A DNA stretch of 64,000 bases from Elymus sibiricus (Eukaryota; Streptophyta; Magnoliopsida; Poales; Poaceae). Positions within the stretch are counted from its first letter, which is position 1. Every line of letters begins with the position of its first letter. The stretch spans positions 298,494,166 to 298,558,165 of the forward strand of contig CM077666.1 in NCBI GenBank assembly GCA_039707655.1, written 5' to 3'. Under the pieces are notes generated by a model. It saw nothing but the letters and a program-made list of their open reading frames with translations, was not told where the DNA came from and did not search any database. A program made the position numbers and the translations under genes. Below, piece by piece: positions 1-10,879 of the stretch.

Positions 1-256
1 TAACGCACCGCGTTTCATGAGGGACATGGGTGGCGGGTTGAATTACCTGTGTTGGCTTTTTCCTTCCGAACAGCAGCTCCAATGTGATCTTCCATTCGCC
101 AGGCAAGTCACCGCTGCCGCCTCCACGAGTGATGCTTTCGCCGCCAACACCGCTTGTGATGCTGTCGCCGCTACCGGCGGCGACACGAGGATTGCTTGTC
201 GCCCCCGTCGATCCTACAACCCGGCGACCCTCCTTCTTGCCTCCGTGCGTGGACAT
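1..256 (-). CDS. 5' exon of an unrecognised gene, partial at the window edge
   Basis: On the minus strand an ATG (256-254) follows a leader containing GAAACCCTAGCC, a common plant 5'UTR motif. The frame stays open to the left edge. A good donor (CAG/GTAATT, GT at 46-45) would end a 70-codon exon in phase 0. The peptide starts MSTHGGKKEGRRVVGS, has a Gly/Ser/Thr-rich middle and ends in LPGEWKITLELLFGRKKPTQ. I recognise no domain. It lies on the same strand as the exonuclease pseudogene just upstream but shares no visible domain with it. It could be a real first exon or a chance GC-rich open frame. Confidence 0.35.
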   Translation of the reverse strand, partial: MSTHGGKKEGRRVVGSTGATSNPRVAAGSGDSITSGVGGESITRGGGSGDLPGEWKITLELLFGRKKPTQVIQPATHVPHETRCV

Positions 257-479
257 CTTTCACCCCTTGGAGGCTAGGGTTTCGCTCGGGGTGTGATGGT
301 GAACGGGAAAGACAAAGATTTGACAAGGTAGTATTCGAAGGTACCGCTTTTAAGGGCCGACAGGTACATTAATTGACTTAATAGTACGATACCACAAGTG
401 TTCATAACATTGCAACACACAACTTCAGCATAAATCGGCCAAGTTCAAAAGAATTTAAATTACATAAATCATAATAAAA

Positions 480-1244
480 CTAATATCTCCCATGCCGCGC
501 CTTCTGCATTCTGCGTTGCATCCTCTCCGTCTTCTTGATGTTTTCATGGATGGCCAGCATCACTTGCCTTTCTTTCGCTTCTAGCCGACCTTGCTCGATG
601 AGGTAGATCCATCTCCATACGGCTAAGCATGCGTACGCGTCCATGCACATGTACGCGATTTGTGCATCACACAGCTCCACAGCCCAGAGTTGGTGATACT
701 GCACATCGAACAGATTCTTAATCTCTTCATAGAATTCATCAACGATCAATCCAGCTACTTCCCCGAGCGAATTCAAAGCCTTGTTTGACTTATCCTTAAC
801 AGCCCATTCGGCCTGGATGTCCTTGTAGTTTGTGACCCTTAAGCCCAAGAGCTCCAACAGTTGTTTGTCACGCAGGATGGAAAAACTTACGAATGTATAC
901 TGTTCCTTGAGGAGGAACTTCCGCAAGGATGTGCTCACCCTTGGCGACTGGCATACCTAGTAAACGAGACAACTAGAGTCATCGCAAAGCTGGATGACCG
1001 TTGCCTTGTCCTATGAGGGAGTGTACTCGAGGTCTATGCCGACGAAGACCAGTTCATACGCTCGCAAGTACGCCTCGCTCTCTTGTATCCACGTGTCGAC
1101 GACGCTGATCTTGTTGGTGCACACGGTGCGGATGGTGCGGCCGCCGTGGAGGTCGACACGGCATTCCTGAGTGAACAGGGCTAGTAAGCCCGGCGTCACC
1201 GTCCTATCGCCGCCAAGGGCGCCGTAAGATCCAGCGCGAGACAT
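480..1244 (-). pseudogene. WRN/RNase D-type 3'-5' exonuclease domain protein, broken
   Basis: One minus-strand frame runs from ATG 1244 to the stop at 480, interrupted by TAG codons at 1011-1013 and 957-959. The N-terminal part resembles the grass family of short proteins with a DEDDy 3'-5' exonuclease domain. FVGIDLEYTP carries exonuclease motif I (D-x-E), and AYMCMDAY near the end carries motif III (Y-x3-D). At the place of motif II the sequence is VSFSILRDKQ, where the usual aspartate after GF is serine. About 240 residues is close to the family's usual size. The family degrades nucleic acids from the 3' end in the nucleus. Two stops, apparent loss of residues after EYTPS and the missing motif II acid indicate a dead copy. 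The stops are not replaced by obvious introns. Confidence 0.7.
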
Positions 1245-2927
1245 GGTGCTAGTGATAGAAAGATGCGGGGAGATATTGAGAGTGGAATGGGGAAGGCGGT
1301 GGAGAGGGGAGTTGGCAACTGCTTAAATCGTGGTGGGAGACGAGAAGGCCGTCGAAGCAGTTTGAACGACGGCCATACCAGGCGTGCGCCATGTAGCCAC
1401 GATCTGACCGCGCCCCGTTCATACGAGGCAGACGAGGAGGCACGGGAAGACTTCACCGTCCGTTGCTTTCTTCTTTCTACACACGGAGACGTGACAGTGC
1501 ATTCCTTTTTTTTCAACACGCAAAGACTATGAAAGTGCTCTCGGTGTATTGTGGAAGCGCTCATATTGTTTCCAAAAGGTGGTCATTCGTTTTGAAAGCC
1601 CTTGCTAGTATTTCTGAAAGTGCTCACACTATTCACAAAAAACATTTGCAGAAAGTTAACAAAGATGCAATCACATATTTTTACATAAGCACCATGAATT
1701 TGTACATAATCACTCCACTTATTCTACGTAAATAAGTATAATACAATAACACGCGACATCTTTGACCTAGTACAATCATAGTTAGAACATATGATCGCTC
1801 AATCTAAATGAACATACTACTAGTTGAATGTAGACACCCAAGTTGTTGCAATAACACACGACACATACTTTTGTGAACATTCACCTATGGAGGCCCCCAC
1901 GTACATAAGCAAAAAATAAAATGTCAAATGCACATACTTTTGTGAACATTCACCTATGGAGGCACCTTTCCGCATGCTCGTGGTATAAGCTCAGAGTATG
2001 ACGTTACACCCGGCCATGCGCACTGCAATGTGTAAACAATACACTTCACATGATAAACGAACAAAATGATTGTGCATTTCAAAACCTCTTGGGTTCACTT
2101 TGAATATGTGAGGAAAATGGTACCACATGAACACACATTGCCATGATCAGAATTATAGAAGCAAACAAAATGTCAAATACAGATAGTTTTATCATCAATC
2201 AGCTATGGCCGATATATGATACCATGCATATATAACCTAAGCTTGCTTGCACGCCGAAAGTCCATAGTGTGTTGTAAACAATGAATAGTACTTTTTAAAA
2301 TAAATTCACATCACTAAGTGGTTTGGATCAGGATTGCAAAGTATGTATCGTGTTTGGATTCATGCTCTCTCAAATCCTTCTGACAGTGGCATCTTGCCGT
2401 GTGCGAAGTATAATATGAAATTTTGACGTGACAACCGGCACCGCCAGCTTGAATTTGTAAACAACCATGACACACTCACACGAGGAATGTGCTTTCTTCA
2501 AGTGACATGCACGAACAAAATGCATGTGCGTTGCAAACCTAAATAAATTAGCAATGAACACGGTACTACATGAACACATTACAAAGCAAAGTAGAACCGA
2601 CATTTATGCGAGGACACATGAACTGTGGTTTATTTTTTTTCTTATGGAAGTGGTCACGACTATTTGTGAAGGTGCTGCAAGTTTACAGAAAGTTGTTCTC
2701 TCATAATATGAAGGAAAAAATAATCTGAAACTGAACAAAGCTCAGTTTTATCCAGCCTCCCATACTAAACGTTCCCTCAAAAAAAATGTTCCCTCAAATT
2801 TTCCCTTCCCTCCACTCATTTTTGAACTGCCCGCGCGCCCACCTAATCCCAACCCTCCCCAAATACCGCCTCTTTTTTCCACACCAATCACATCCCCTAC
2901 CATAAAACAAGTTGTCTCCTCCTTTAC

Positions 2928-2932
<5 letters not shown>
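1245..2932. other. Intergenic stretch, no gene recognised
   Basis: From 1245 to about 1560 the sequence is GC-rich and lies immediately upstream of the exonuclease pseudogene, so it may be its old promoter and leader. From 1560 to 2930 it is A+T-rich. Repeated words such as tgtaaacaa, aacaaaatg and ccacatgaacac occur in two diverged blocks (about 1960-2160 and 2370-2620), which suggests an old duplicated repeat. No coding signal was seen on either strand. Confidence 0.5.
1863..1963. repeat. 32-bp direct repeat, two copies 69 bp apart
   Basis: The 32 bases at 1863-1894 recur exactly at 1932-1963. The copies begin acatacttttgtg and end ctatggaggc. The 37 bases between them are unrelated. The exactness suggests a recent local duplication. 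Confidence 0.85.

Positions 2933-2968
<36 letters not shown>
2933..2968. repeat. (TC)18 microsatellite
   Basis: Eighteen uninterrupted TC units lie 39 bp upstream of the ATG at 3008. Long TC tracts are common in plant 5' leaders, so this probably belongs to the transcript leader of the following gene. Confidence 0.95.
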
Positions 2969-2970
<2 letters not shown>

Positions 2971-3007
2971 GATCCACCCCCCTCCCCGCCGGTGCTTCTT
3001 GCTAGCT

Positions 3008-4912
3008 ATGGCCACAAATCGTTTGGTCAGGGAGCCGCTCCTGACGGACAGCGTTCTGCTGCGCCCCATTTGCTATGATGGTAAAAGTACCCCAAGATCT
3101 CAAGCAAATCCTAGAGTTCTCTTTGCGTTCTTGTGTTTAAACTGCTCCCTCAGATGCATATTACTTCGTGCTCAAATGGATGATCTACCACTAAAATACG
3201 TTGAGATACATCCGTTGGAGCGCCAAGTAGTATGGATCGATCGGATGGAGTAAAAACTTTGGGTTCTTATTCGGGTTTATGATTAGGGTTCTTATTGCGC
3301 CCCGGGTAAACATTGCATGTCTTTCCATCTACGGTTCATTGATTAGCAAATCGTTGATGTAATCTATGAGTATATCTTCTTCTGATTAAGTCGGTATGTT
3401 TTCTCAAGATGCTTCTGGTCTCCACTAATTCATGTTGACAATATGCCGATTGCTAGTTCATTTCCTGGATCGTAGAACATGTACATGCTGAAACTCACCA
3501 AATACCACCACTTATTTATTCAACAGTCACGTCCCCTTCAAGAAAAAAGACGTCCTCTCATATCTCTCAATTATTCCCCTGGTAACCCACCAAATTTTCA
3601 TGTGTGTTCACATTACCAAATCTAGTCAGTTTCCCATATGAATGTTGTTGCTGTGTTTACAAGATATGAAATTGAGGGTTCTTAATCGGGTTGAGACTGC
3701 TGGTGAATCCAGCTAGGGTTCTTATTGACACTTCATTACCTTGATCTAAGAGTAATTAAGCACGTGTTTACTCATTTTGGCATCAATATTTGAAATTATC
3801 GTCGCCTCGTTTTGGCAACTAAGATGACAGATTACCCATCTTTATCAGATCTACGAGCACGTGGTCCTTTACTTAGATGTACACACCATGAAGAACTGAA
3901 TGAATGTGGCAGTGATAGTGAACAAAAAGACGCGCATCCGGTCAGTAGTAAAGATGTATAGGTCAGTGTTATAGGAAATTCTTCATCTATGGTTAGAATA
4001 TGCCTACTTTCTATGTCATGTGTCACGGGATGTAAATTGTGCACTACAATCTAATGTCTTTAAGTACATTATGGCAGCAATATTATCGTCATCAACTGGA
4101 CTCGGTGAGTAAGGGTCTACATGTGCTGCTTCAAGAGTTCAAATAGCTCATGTGTTTGAATGCATATGTGTTAACCAGCACAACAAATCAAAGAGAAAGC
4201 GGGTTCACCTAGTGAGTAGGCTAACTCTTTTGTGTAAACACTTCCTTACTTTTGACCTTTGTTCACCCATGTAACTGTATATTGTGGCAGATGCATCTAT
4301 AGCTTCTGGAATTGTCCCATATGATGTAACCTGCATGTTTTTTTCTGTAGGGAAAGTTAGGACGCTCAAATGATGGCCTTGCTGCTGGTCATTTGCTCGA
4401 GAAACAACAATCTGAACCAGTCATCAGTCCACTGGCAGTGCAGCAGGAAGAACCAATAGCACTCGAGCACGATGTGACAAACTAGCATGACGAACTAGAT
4501 GCTATGAAGAAGGCCCTAGCATCGCAGCAGCTATAACTTCAAGCTATCAAGAAGGCCCTGGCAGAGCAGCAACAAGAACATGAAGTTGTGAAGGGTCTCC
4601 TGCCAGATGCGCAATGTCAACTTGAATCTGTCAACAATACCATTCTAGAGCAGCAAAAAGTACTTGAAAATGTCAAGAATGCCCTGCCAGAGCAACAGGA
4701 TGACATTGAGGACCTGAAATTGGGGGGTGTTTGACCAGTACAACCGTATTCGATCTATCAACAATGGCCTCCAAGAGCAGCAGGAAAAACTTGCACTCGT
4801 CAAGAATGCGAACAAAGAGAAAACTACATCTATCGAAAAGAGATTTGATGAACTTGATGCCCTGGTTAGGTACATCGTTAGGGTTGCGGTGTCAGGATGT
4901 CGTGATACTTAG
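3008..4912 (+). pseudogene. Multi-exon gene for a coiled-coil protein, broken; unrecognised
   Basis: ATG 3008 opens a 73-nt first exon (MATNRLVREPLLTDSVLL...) ending at a donor GT at 3081. A later exon starts after the acceptor TTTTCTGTAG at 4349-4350. It reads about 185 codons of Gln/Glu/Lys-rich heptad-like repeats (for example LDAMKKALASQQ, LQAIKKALAEQQQEHEVVK, VLENVKNALPEQQ), predicted as a long coiled coil, and ends with VRYIVRVAVSGCRDT at 4912. In-frame TAG (near 4483) and TAA (near 4534) and an extra base in the G run at 4724-4729 break it. Another donor-like GTGAGTAAG occurs near 4105. Repeats resembling transposon subterminal DNA follow at once, so it may be a gene carried by a CACTA-like element rather than a host gene. 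Confidence 0.45.
3143..3253. mobile_element. Stowaway-type MITE, diverged
   Basis: About 110 bp with long inverted arms. It begins ctccctcagatgcatatta and ends in a near-complement ending gatggag before ta. The CTCCCTC...GAGGGAG ends and size match grass Stowaway MITEs, which derive from Tc1/mariner transposons and insert at TA. It sits in the first intron of the coiled-coil gene. The terminal bases have decayed, so the TA duplication is only partly visible. Confidence 0.65.
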
Positions 4913-4974
4913 TCATGTGTCTAATTTTATACTGCGGTTTTTTACCATGGCTGGTTATTGTAATGTCTGAGAGA

Positions 4975-5700
4975 GTCTGTTTGACAATTGTCAAGTTTAC
5001 GTTTTAATAAAAGCAGCGACATCTCAATTTGCACTGAAATTAAAATTTTGCACAAATTCATATCAAAATAGTCAAATATGCCCGCCAATTTTTGCAATAT
5101 AAAACAAATTGACCGCACGTACAAACTGGGATGGTTATGGACCCGCCCGCCAGCATCCACGTCAGCACAACAATGGGCCCACATGTCAGAACTGTTGACC
5201 GGTCAGACGACACATCATCACCGAAAAAACGATGCCTGGTCCCACATGTAAGCAGCCACGTCAGCATCTTCTGGGCCCATATGTCAGCAACATTGGCCGG
5301 TCAAAACTGATGCCGATTTATTACTGACGGGACCATCGACGATAAAACCCACGCCGGACCCACATGGAAGAAGCCACCTCAGCAACTGCTGGCCCCACCT
5401 GTCTGAAACTTTGACCGATCAACCCCCCCGGACCGATCACCGGTGAGGGGATTATCGTCTCTAAAAAGATTTTAGGTGACAGATTGGGTCATCATATGTG
5501 ACATTCTGGGCCGTCGCCGAACACGACCACTGGTGACATTTTTTGGTCCGTCGCCTAATATGCGAACTTGCGTGATGAAAAAAGTGGTACTGTCAAAATT
5601 TTATTTTCTATGACGGCGCATCGGTGACGGTGGGCGCGACGACCGGAAAACGTCTCCAGTGCATTTTCCATGACGAAAACGGGTTATACATGACACAAGT
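4975..5700. repeat. GC-rich short-motif repeats, probably transposon subterminal DNA
   Basis: Repeated words such as cccacatgtcagc, gccacgtcagca and gttgaccggtca recur every 40-60 bp between 5110 and 5440. Alternating tgacgg/gtgacatt words follow to 5700. Dense variants of a 10-15 bp word next to a decayed transposon-like gene are typical of CACTA subterminal regions, where transposase binds. No clear terminal CACTA sequence or target duplication was found, so the element type is inferred. Confidence 0.45.
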
Positions 5701-6759
5701 GAAGTGTCGCAAAATAGAGCAAAGTTTGTAGTTGAGTGAATCGGTGGGACCGAGATAGGCTTTATGGTTTTGGACAGATAGGAATGTGAGGGTGTGGTTG
5801 AGGGTTTATGGAGCAATATCTCAAAGCACTTGAACAAATGACTCATGATCAAAACCTCATCCCCTTTTAATAGTATTGGCTTTCCTATGGACTTCAATGT
5901 GATCTTTGATCACTTAACCAAAAATGTAGTCTTGGAGCTTTTGCCATACTTTGTCCTTTCCATTTGAGGGGTCCACATTCACATCTCATTGCCATACCTA
6001 ATTGAACTTTCCTGAAATATTCTTTGAATAGGCATTAGTTCAATGATGTATATGTTGTTATGAATAACCAAAACCACCCAGAGATTAGTTGCACTTTCAA
6101 CGGGTCCACAAGAAAGGTCGCATTATTTTGTGTCTGCATACATTATGCATTGCTTAATATTACCTGGTACTTTATCATCCTGTTCAGCTTTAGGCTCCGA
6201 GTCAAGTTCAAATTAACATTAAATCTTGAGTTTTAAAATGCTTGTGGGGCACATATCAAGGCAGCAATGAATAGTATCTCTATCTACTATCTGGTTCATC
6301 TAGGGTATCTACTATGTGGTTCATCTTGTGTGGGAAACAAATAGTAAAGCAGCCATCATCTATCTTTTTATTAAACTAAAGCTATCATCTACCTGCTATC
6401 ATTAGTTTTGGATCTATCCACTGGTTGTTACCATCACTCTGGATTTCTGCATGCACTCCTTACATAATCTCATAATTTATTTTCCTATGCATATCAGTTA
6501 TTGTACACAGTCATGCTGAACTTGTAGAGAAAAAGAGAAGAGTCTTGCGCGGCAATACAATGTCATGCAGACGTCACTCCATGGTGGGTGCAATGGCACA
6601 CCCCTCCCCCTCCTTATTGCAATCCAGTGGAAGATAGCTGTTCAGAGGTAGATTTAGAGGGAGATGACCACTCCTATTTACCCCATGACGCGTTTGCTCT
6701 AACTTGGCATGCTGATGTTGGTCATATCATGCATATGGTGCCTTGCATTTCTTACTTTT
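5701..6759. other. Unassigned repeat-like sequence without coding signal
   Basis: A+T-rich DNA. The stretch about 5715-6010 (gtgggaccgagatagg onward) has the look of a dispersed LTR fragment, but no boundary, primer site or coding domain was found. The rest holds short, non-overlapping open frames only. Confidence 0.4.
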
Positions 6760-7545
6760 GACATCATATATGTCATCTGCTTAGTTTCGACATGTTCTAT
6801 AATTCCACCTATTTAGTTTCTATATCATATATGTGAATTATGCAATGCCATCTTGTTTAGCTAGGCATAATATATGTGAAATATGCAATGCCATCCTGTT
6901 TAGCTAGGCACCATATATGTGAATTATATCATGTCATTCATTTTTTCATTACGTATTCTATTTGTCGACAATGTTTGTACATTCAACTACTCTTCCTGTG
7001 AATCAGCCATTTGAGTGGGTGATGGAAAAATCTGGAGTGAAAACAAGGTCTTCAGAGCAGACAGTGCTACCTGTCGAAGCAGATATCTTGCCGGTTACAG
7101 ATACCTCCTCAGAGGAGGATTCAGAGACAGATGACCAGTCCTATCCCCCCCCCCCCCCGTGGTGTATGCTCTAACTTGGCAGGGTTATACTGCTCGTATC
7201 ATGCATATGGTGTCTTGCATTGCATAGTTTAGACATCATATACACAATATTCAACGCCATCTGCTTAGTTTAGACATCATATATGTGAATGCCATTTGCT
7301 TAGTATATAAATCATATATGTGAATTATACCATGCCAGCCTGTTTACTTAGATAACATGTATGTGATTATGTCATGCCAACCTATTTACTAAAGACATCA
7401 TATAATTATCTCATGCACTGTTTAGTTAGTCATCATATCTTTGAATTATGTCATGCTATCCTGTTTAGTTAGACATCATATATGTGAAATTATGTCATGC
7501 TATCATGTTTAGTTAGACAACATATATGTGAATTATTTCATGCCC
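6760..7545. repeat. Irregular minisatellite of about 45-60 bp units
   Basis: A unit built around gacatcatatatgtgaatta followed by tcatgccatcctgttta recurs about ten times in 6760-6960 and 7200-7545. Copies vary in length and sequence. The two clusters flank a short exon-like stretch (6962-7174). An inverted fragment of the same array lies at 37069-37435, so the array belongs to a transposon family and not to one locus. Confidence 0.75.
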
Positions 7546-9540
7546 TCTTTTTTCCTCACTATCTATTGCATATGTCTATCACACAATGTGTGTACATTCA
7601 ATTACTTTCCTTGTTTATCAGCCATTTGAATTGGAGGGGGTGATGGAAGTATCTAGCGGAGTAAAACCACGGTCTTCGGAAAAGAGAGTGCTACCTGTTG
7701 ATGCAGATAGCACCCTGGTTGTAATTGCACAAGATACCTACTCCGATGGACAGAGAACCAACTACACCCAATCTAACCCAAACCCCAGCAGATAGTAACC
7801 CAGTTCCAGTTGACAAATCACCATCTCCACCACAGAGCTCCCAAAAAGAGCAGTTAGTAAGGCAGCTCCAGTGCCCAATGCACCAGGACCACCACGGCGA
7901 ACCCCAACTCCACCAGGCAGTACACCTATTCCTGTGGACAAAGCAAACCAATCATCCGTAGTTTAGCATGCATTGTGTTTGATGTTGTTAAATCCTATGT
8001 GCGTATCTTCCCACCATGGAAATATTATACTAAAGATGAAGGAAAAGATCCAATTGCAGGTGTTCCTCTAGGAGTTATGTGTAAGTAATGTTATTCATGG
8101 CTATTACTTTGCTTTGTCCCATACTTTCTACCTCCCTTCTGGTTATAACACAGCAAATGTTCCCATTTTTGTCCATAGAGAATGCCCAATTTGGAAACTC
8201 AGGATGAGGTAACCTATGCTAAGTAATACATGTGCTATCTTCAAGAATGTTGTGCGGCAGTATTGGCATTACCTAAAGAAAAAGTACTTCACTGGCAAGG
8301 AAAATCATCAAATTCCCTTACTTCTCTGGAGACGCATTTACGGGACGATGACTGGGAACGCCTTGTTCTGCACTGGTACAGACCCAAGAATCTGGTAGGG
8401 TCTTTGAGATCATACTTCATTTTGAAGTACTATATACTTCTGCATGCATCTTACTGTACTCTGTTTTAGTAGAACAAGTGCTTAAACCTAAAGAACAACT
8501 GTTCTCAGGTAAGATTCCATAGCTATGGTGCATACTGCTTTGCTCTTGTATCACTGTATTTACTCATACCAACTAATTTTTAAATTGAAGGATCTAATCA
8601 AAACTCCAATGGCACAACATGTATGTTTTAAACATGTTTCTTTAACTGGTTTGCTCTTCTAAATTGCTTTATGTTGATTTCAATTTCAATTATGTAGACA
8701 GTTGTCTTCTCATATCATGCGCATTACTAGCATCAAAACAGAGCCAATAGTGTTGTTAGTAATACATACATACCCGTGGTACCCATCTGAAATCTTGTGG
8801 TGCTGTTTAGTTTCCCACACTTATATTCTTTCAACGCTGCTTTGTCTTGGTCTGATATGATTTGAACTGTGTCTCTATTTTGATTTGGCGAGACAATACA
8901 TTGACCATAGTACTTAGATATATGTTTGTTTCATGCTTTTATTATGTACTACTTTGCAATATAAGGCATGTTAATTTAATCCTGTCCACCTTACTACTGA
9001 ACTGGTTTACCAAAATGAGTTTCATATACTACATGCCAAACCTATTATGTGTCTGCTTGTTCCTCTTTTAGAATGCTGACCGAATATTGGAGAAGAGTAC
9101 CCCCATTATGCAATGGTAAAGGAAGTAATGCAGATAAGGTTCAAGATAGTGTGACAACCCTGTTGGTCTCCAACAAAGCTGATAAAACAGATAAGGAAAA
9201 CTATCTTCAAGACAGTGAGACAACCCCAAGATTCTGTCTTGATATAGTGTTCGAGTTACTGGCCACTACCGTTGGCACAAGCTCTTCGAACTCGCTGCCT
9301 GAATCAGTTCAGCTTCTTGAGTCTCAACTACAAGCTGAAAGACATCAATCAGCTATGCTGTGACAAGAAGCCGAAGGACTGAGGAAGTCCCTATAGAATT
9401 CAAATCCATACTTTCTGGTGCAACAGCAAGCGTTGGAGGATTTTAGCGCCAAACAAGAGAAAGCTAATAAGCTGGCTAAGCTTATTGCCAACATGGTGGG
9501 TACCCAGGATAACGTTTCTTGAGCTCTTCTGAAGTGATTT
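6962..9540 (+). pseudogene. Decayed En/Spm (CACTA) transposon-encoded gene
   Basis: Exon-like blocks with splice signals are spread over 2.6 kb. A block at 7960-8090 reads VKSYVRIFPPWKYYTKDEG and stops at a GTAAGT donor. A block at 8240-8400 (YWHYLKKKYFTGKENHQIPL / DDDWERLVLHW) and one at 8510-8580 (RFHSYGAYCFALVS) vaguely recall the conserved core of plant En/Spm ORF2-type proteins. The last block (9240-9525) is a coiled coil (LLESQLQAERHQSAML, QQQALEDFSAKQEKANKLAK). Stops, including TGA at 9361-9363, and frame changes make it non-functional. It precedes the CACTA 3' subterminal repeats and is read toward them, which supports the assignment. A captured host gene is the alternative. Confidence 0.45.
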
Positions 9541-9779
9541 CAGTTCTGGACTACTTTTGTTGCCGCGTTTATTTGCACTGTTGGCCAACTTTGATGCCCA
9601 GTGTATGTAATATGCTACTTTGTTTTTGCCTTTGTTTGCACTGGTGGTGAACTTTGATGCCCAGTGGATGTAATCTGTGTAATAGCCACAATAGCCTAGC
9701 ATTAGTTGCTTGCTTATTTATTTACCTAGTCTTGTTTATTTATTTGGTTATAGTCACTGCAGTTCTTTTTCCTCGGTTT

Positions 9780-9976
9780 GCATGTGGCCGCAATAACCAT
9801 CGGCCACATACGGACTGTGGTAACCATGGGATTCCTACGTGTCAAAGGATCCATGGGCCACACACGGGCCGTACAATTCGTGGGCCACACCCGAACCCCA
9901 ATATGGGTCGTAAATGGGCTAAAAGCGGAACATCCTGTTTATGGGCCCAGAACATAACGGGTCGTTAACAGGCCGG
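9780..9976 (+). mobile_element. CACTA transposon 3' arm, left part
   Basis: Short GGCC-centred words (cgggccgtac, gggccacac, gggtcgtaaa, cgggtcgtta) recur every 15-25 bp. They are interrupted at 9977 by a retrotransposon and resume at 23713 with the same word type (cgggccgttaatgggccg). These are the transposase-binding subterminal repeats expected of a CACTA element. No 5' terminus of the element was found upstream. Confidence 0.65.
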
Positions 9977-10812
9977 TGATACGTCTCCGTCGTATCTACT
10001 TTTCCAAACACTTTTGTTCTTGTTGTGGACTCTAATTTTCATGATTTGAATGAAACTAACCCGGACTGACGCTATTTTTAGCAGAATTAACATAGTGTTG
10101 TTTTTGTGCCGAAATCAAAGTTCTTGGATTTGGACGAAACTTTTTGGAGAATTTTTATGGAATATATAAAAATTATTGGCGCAAGAATCAACAGAAGAGG
10201 GGCCACCTATTGCCCACAAGGCAACAGGGCGCGACCCCCCCTAGGGAGCGCCCTGTTACCTTGTGGGGCCCACAGGAGGCCTTCTGACCTAATTCCAACG
10301 CTATAAATTCTCTTTCCCCGAGAAAAAAATAGAAGAAGAAGTTTTATCGCGTTTTACGATACGGAGCTACCACCACCTCCTGTTCTTCATCGGGAGGGCT
10401 GATCTGGAGTCTGTTCGGGGCTCCCAAGAGGGGGATTCGACGCCGTCGTCATCATCAACCATCCTCCACCACCAATTTCATGATCCTCACCACCGGGCGT
10501 GAGTAATTCCTTCATAGGCTTGCTGGACGGTGATGGGCTGGATGAGATTTATCATGTAATCGAGTCAATTTGTTAGGGTTTTGATTCCTAGTATCCACTA
10601 TGTTCTGAGATTGATGTTGCTATGACTTTGCTATGCTTAATGCTTGTCACTAGGGCCCGAGTGCCATGATTTCAAATCTGAACCCTTTATGTTTTCATGA
10701 ATATATTTGAGTTCTTGATCCTATCTTGCAAGTTATATGCACCTATTAGATGTTATGATCCGCATACCCCAAGATGACAATAATTGGGATTCTTTCCGGT
10801 GATTGCGGTAGT
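9977..10812 (+). repeat. Truncated LTR copy (first 836 bp)
   Basis: It matches the full LTRs at 10880 and 22286 from their first base to the word gtgattgcggtagttc, then jumps to the element's 3' internal sequence (tttatcaattttag). The joined sequences share ttc. The TATAAAT promoter-like word is at about 10302. The last ~590 bp of an LTR are missing. Confidence 0.85.
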
Positions 10813-10879
10813 TCTTTATCAATTTTAGTTTGTCAACTGAATTGTTTGAGGACAAGCAATGAGTTAAGCTTGGGGGAGT
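10813..10879 (+). other. Internal 3' tail with polypurine tract between two LTR copies
   Basis: These 67 bases match the 67 or so bases in front of the 3' LTR at 22286, including the polypurine-like taagcttgggggag. They mark the point where a tandem LTR-interior-LTR structure lost most of one interior. Confidence 0.85.
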
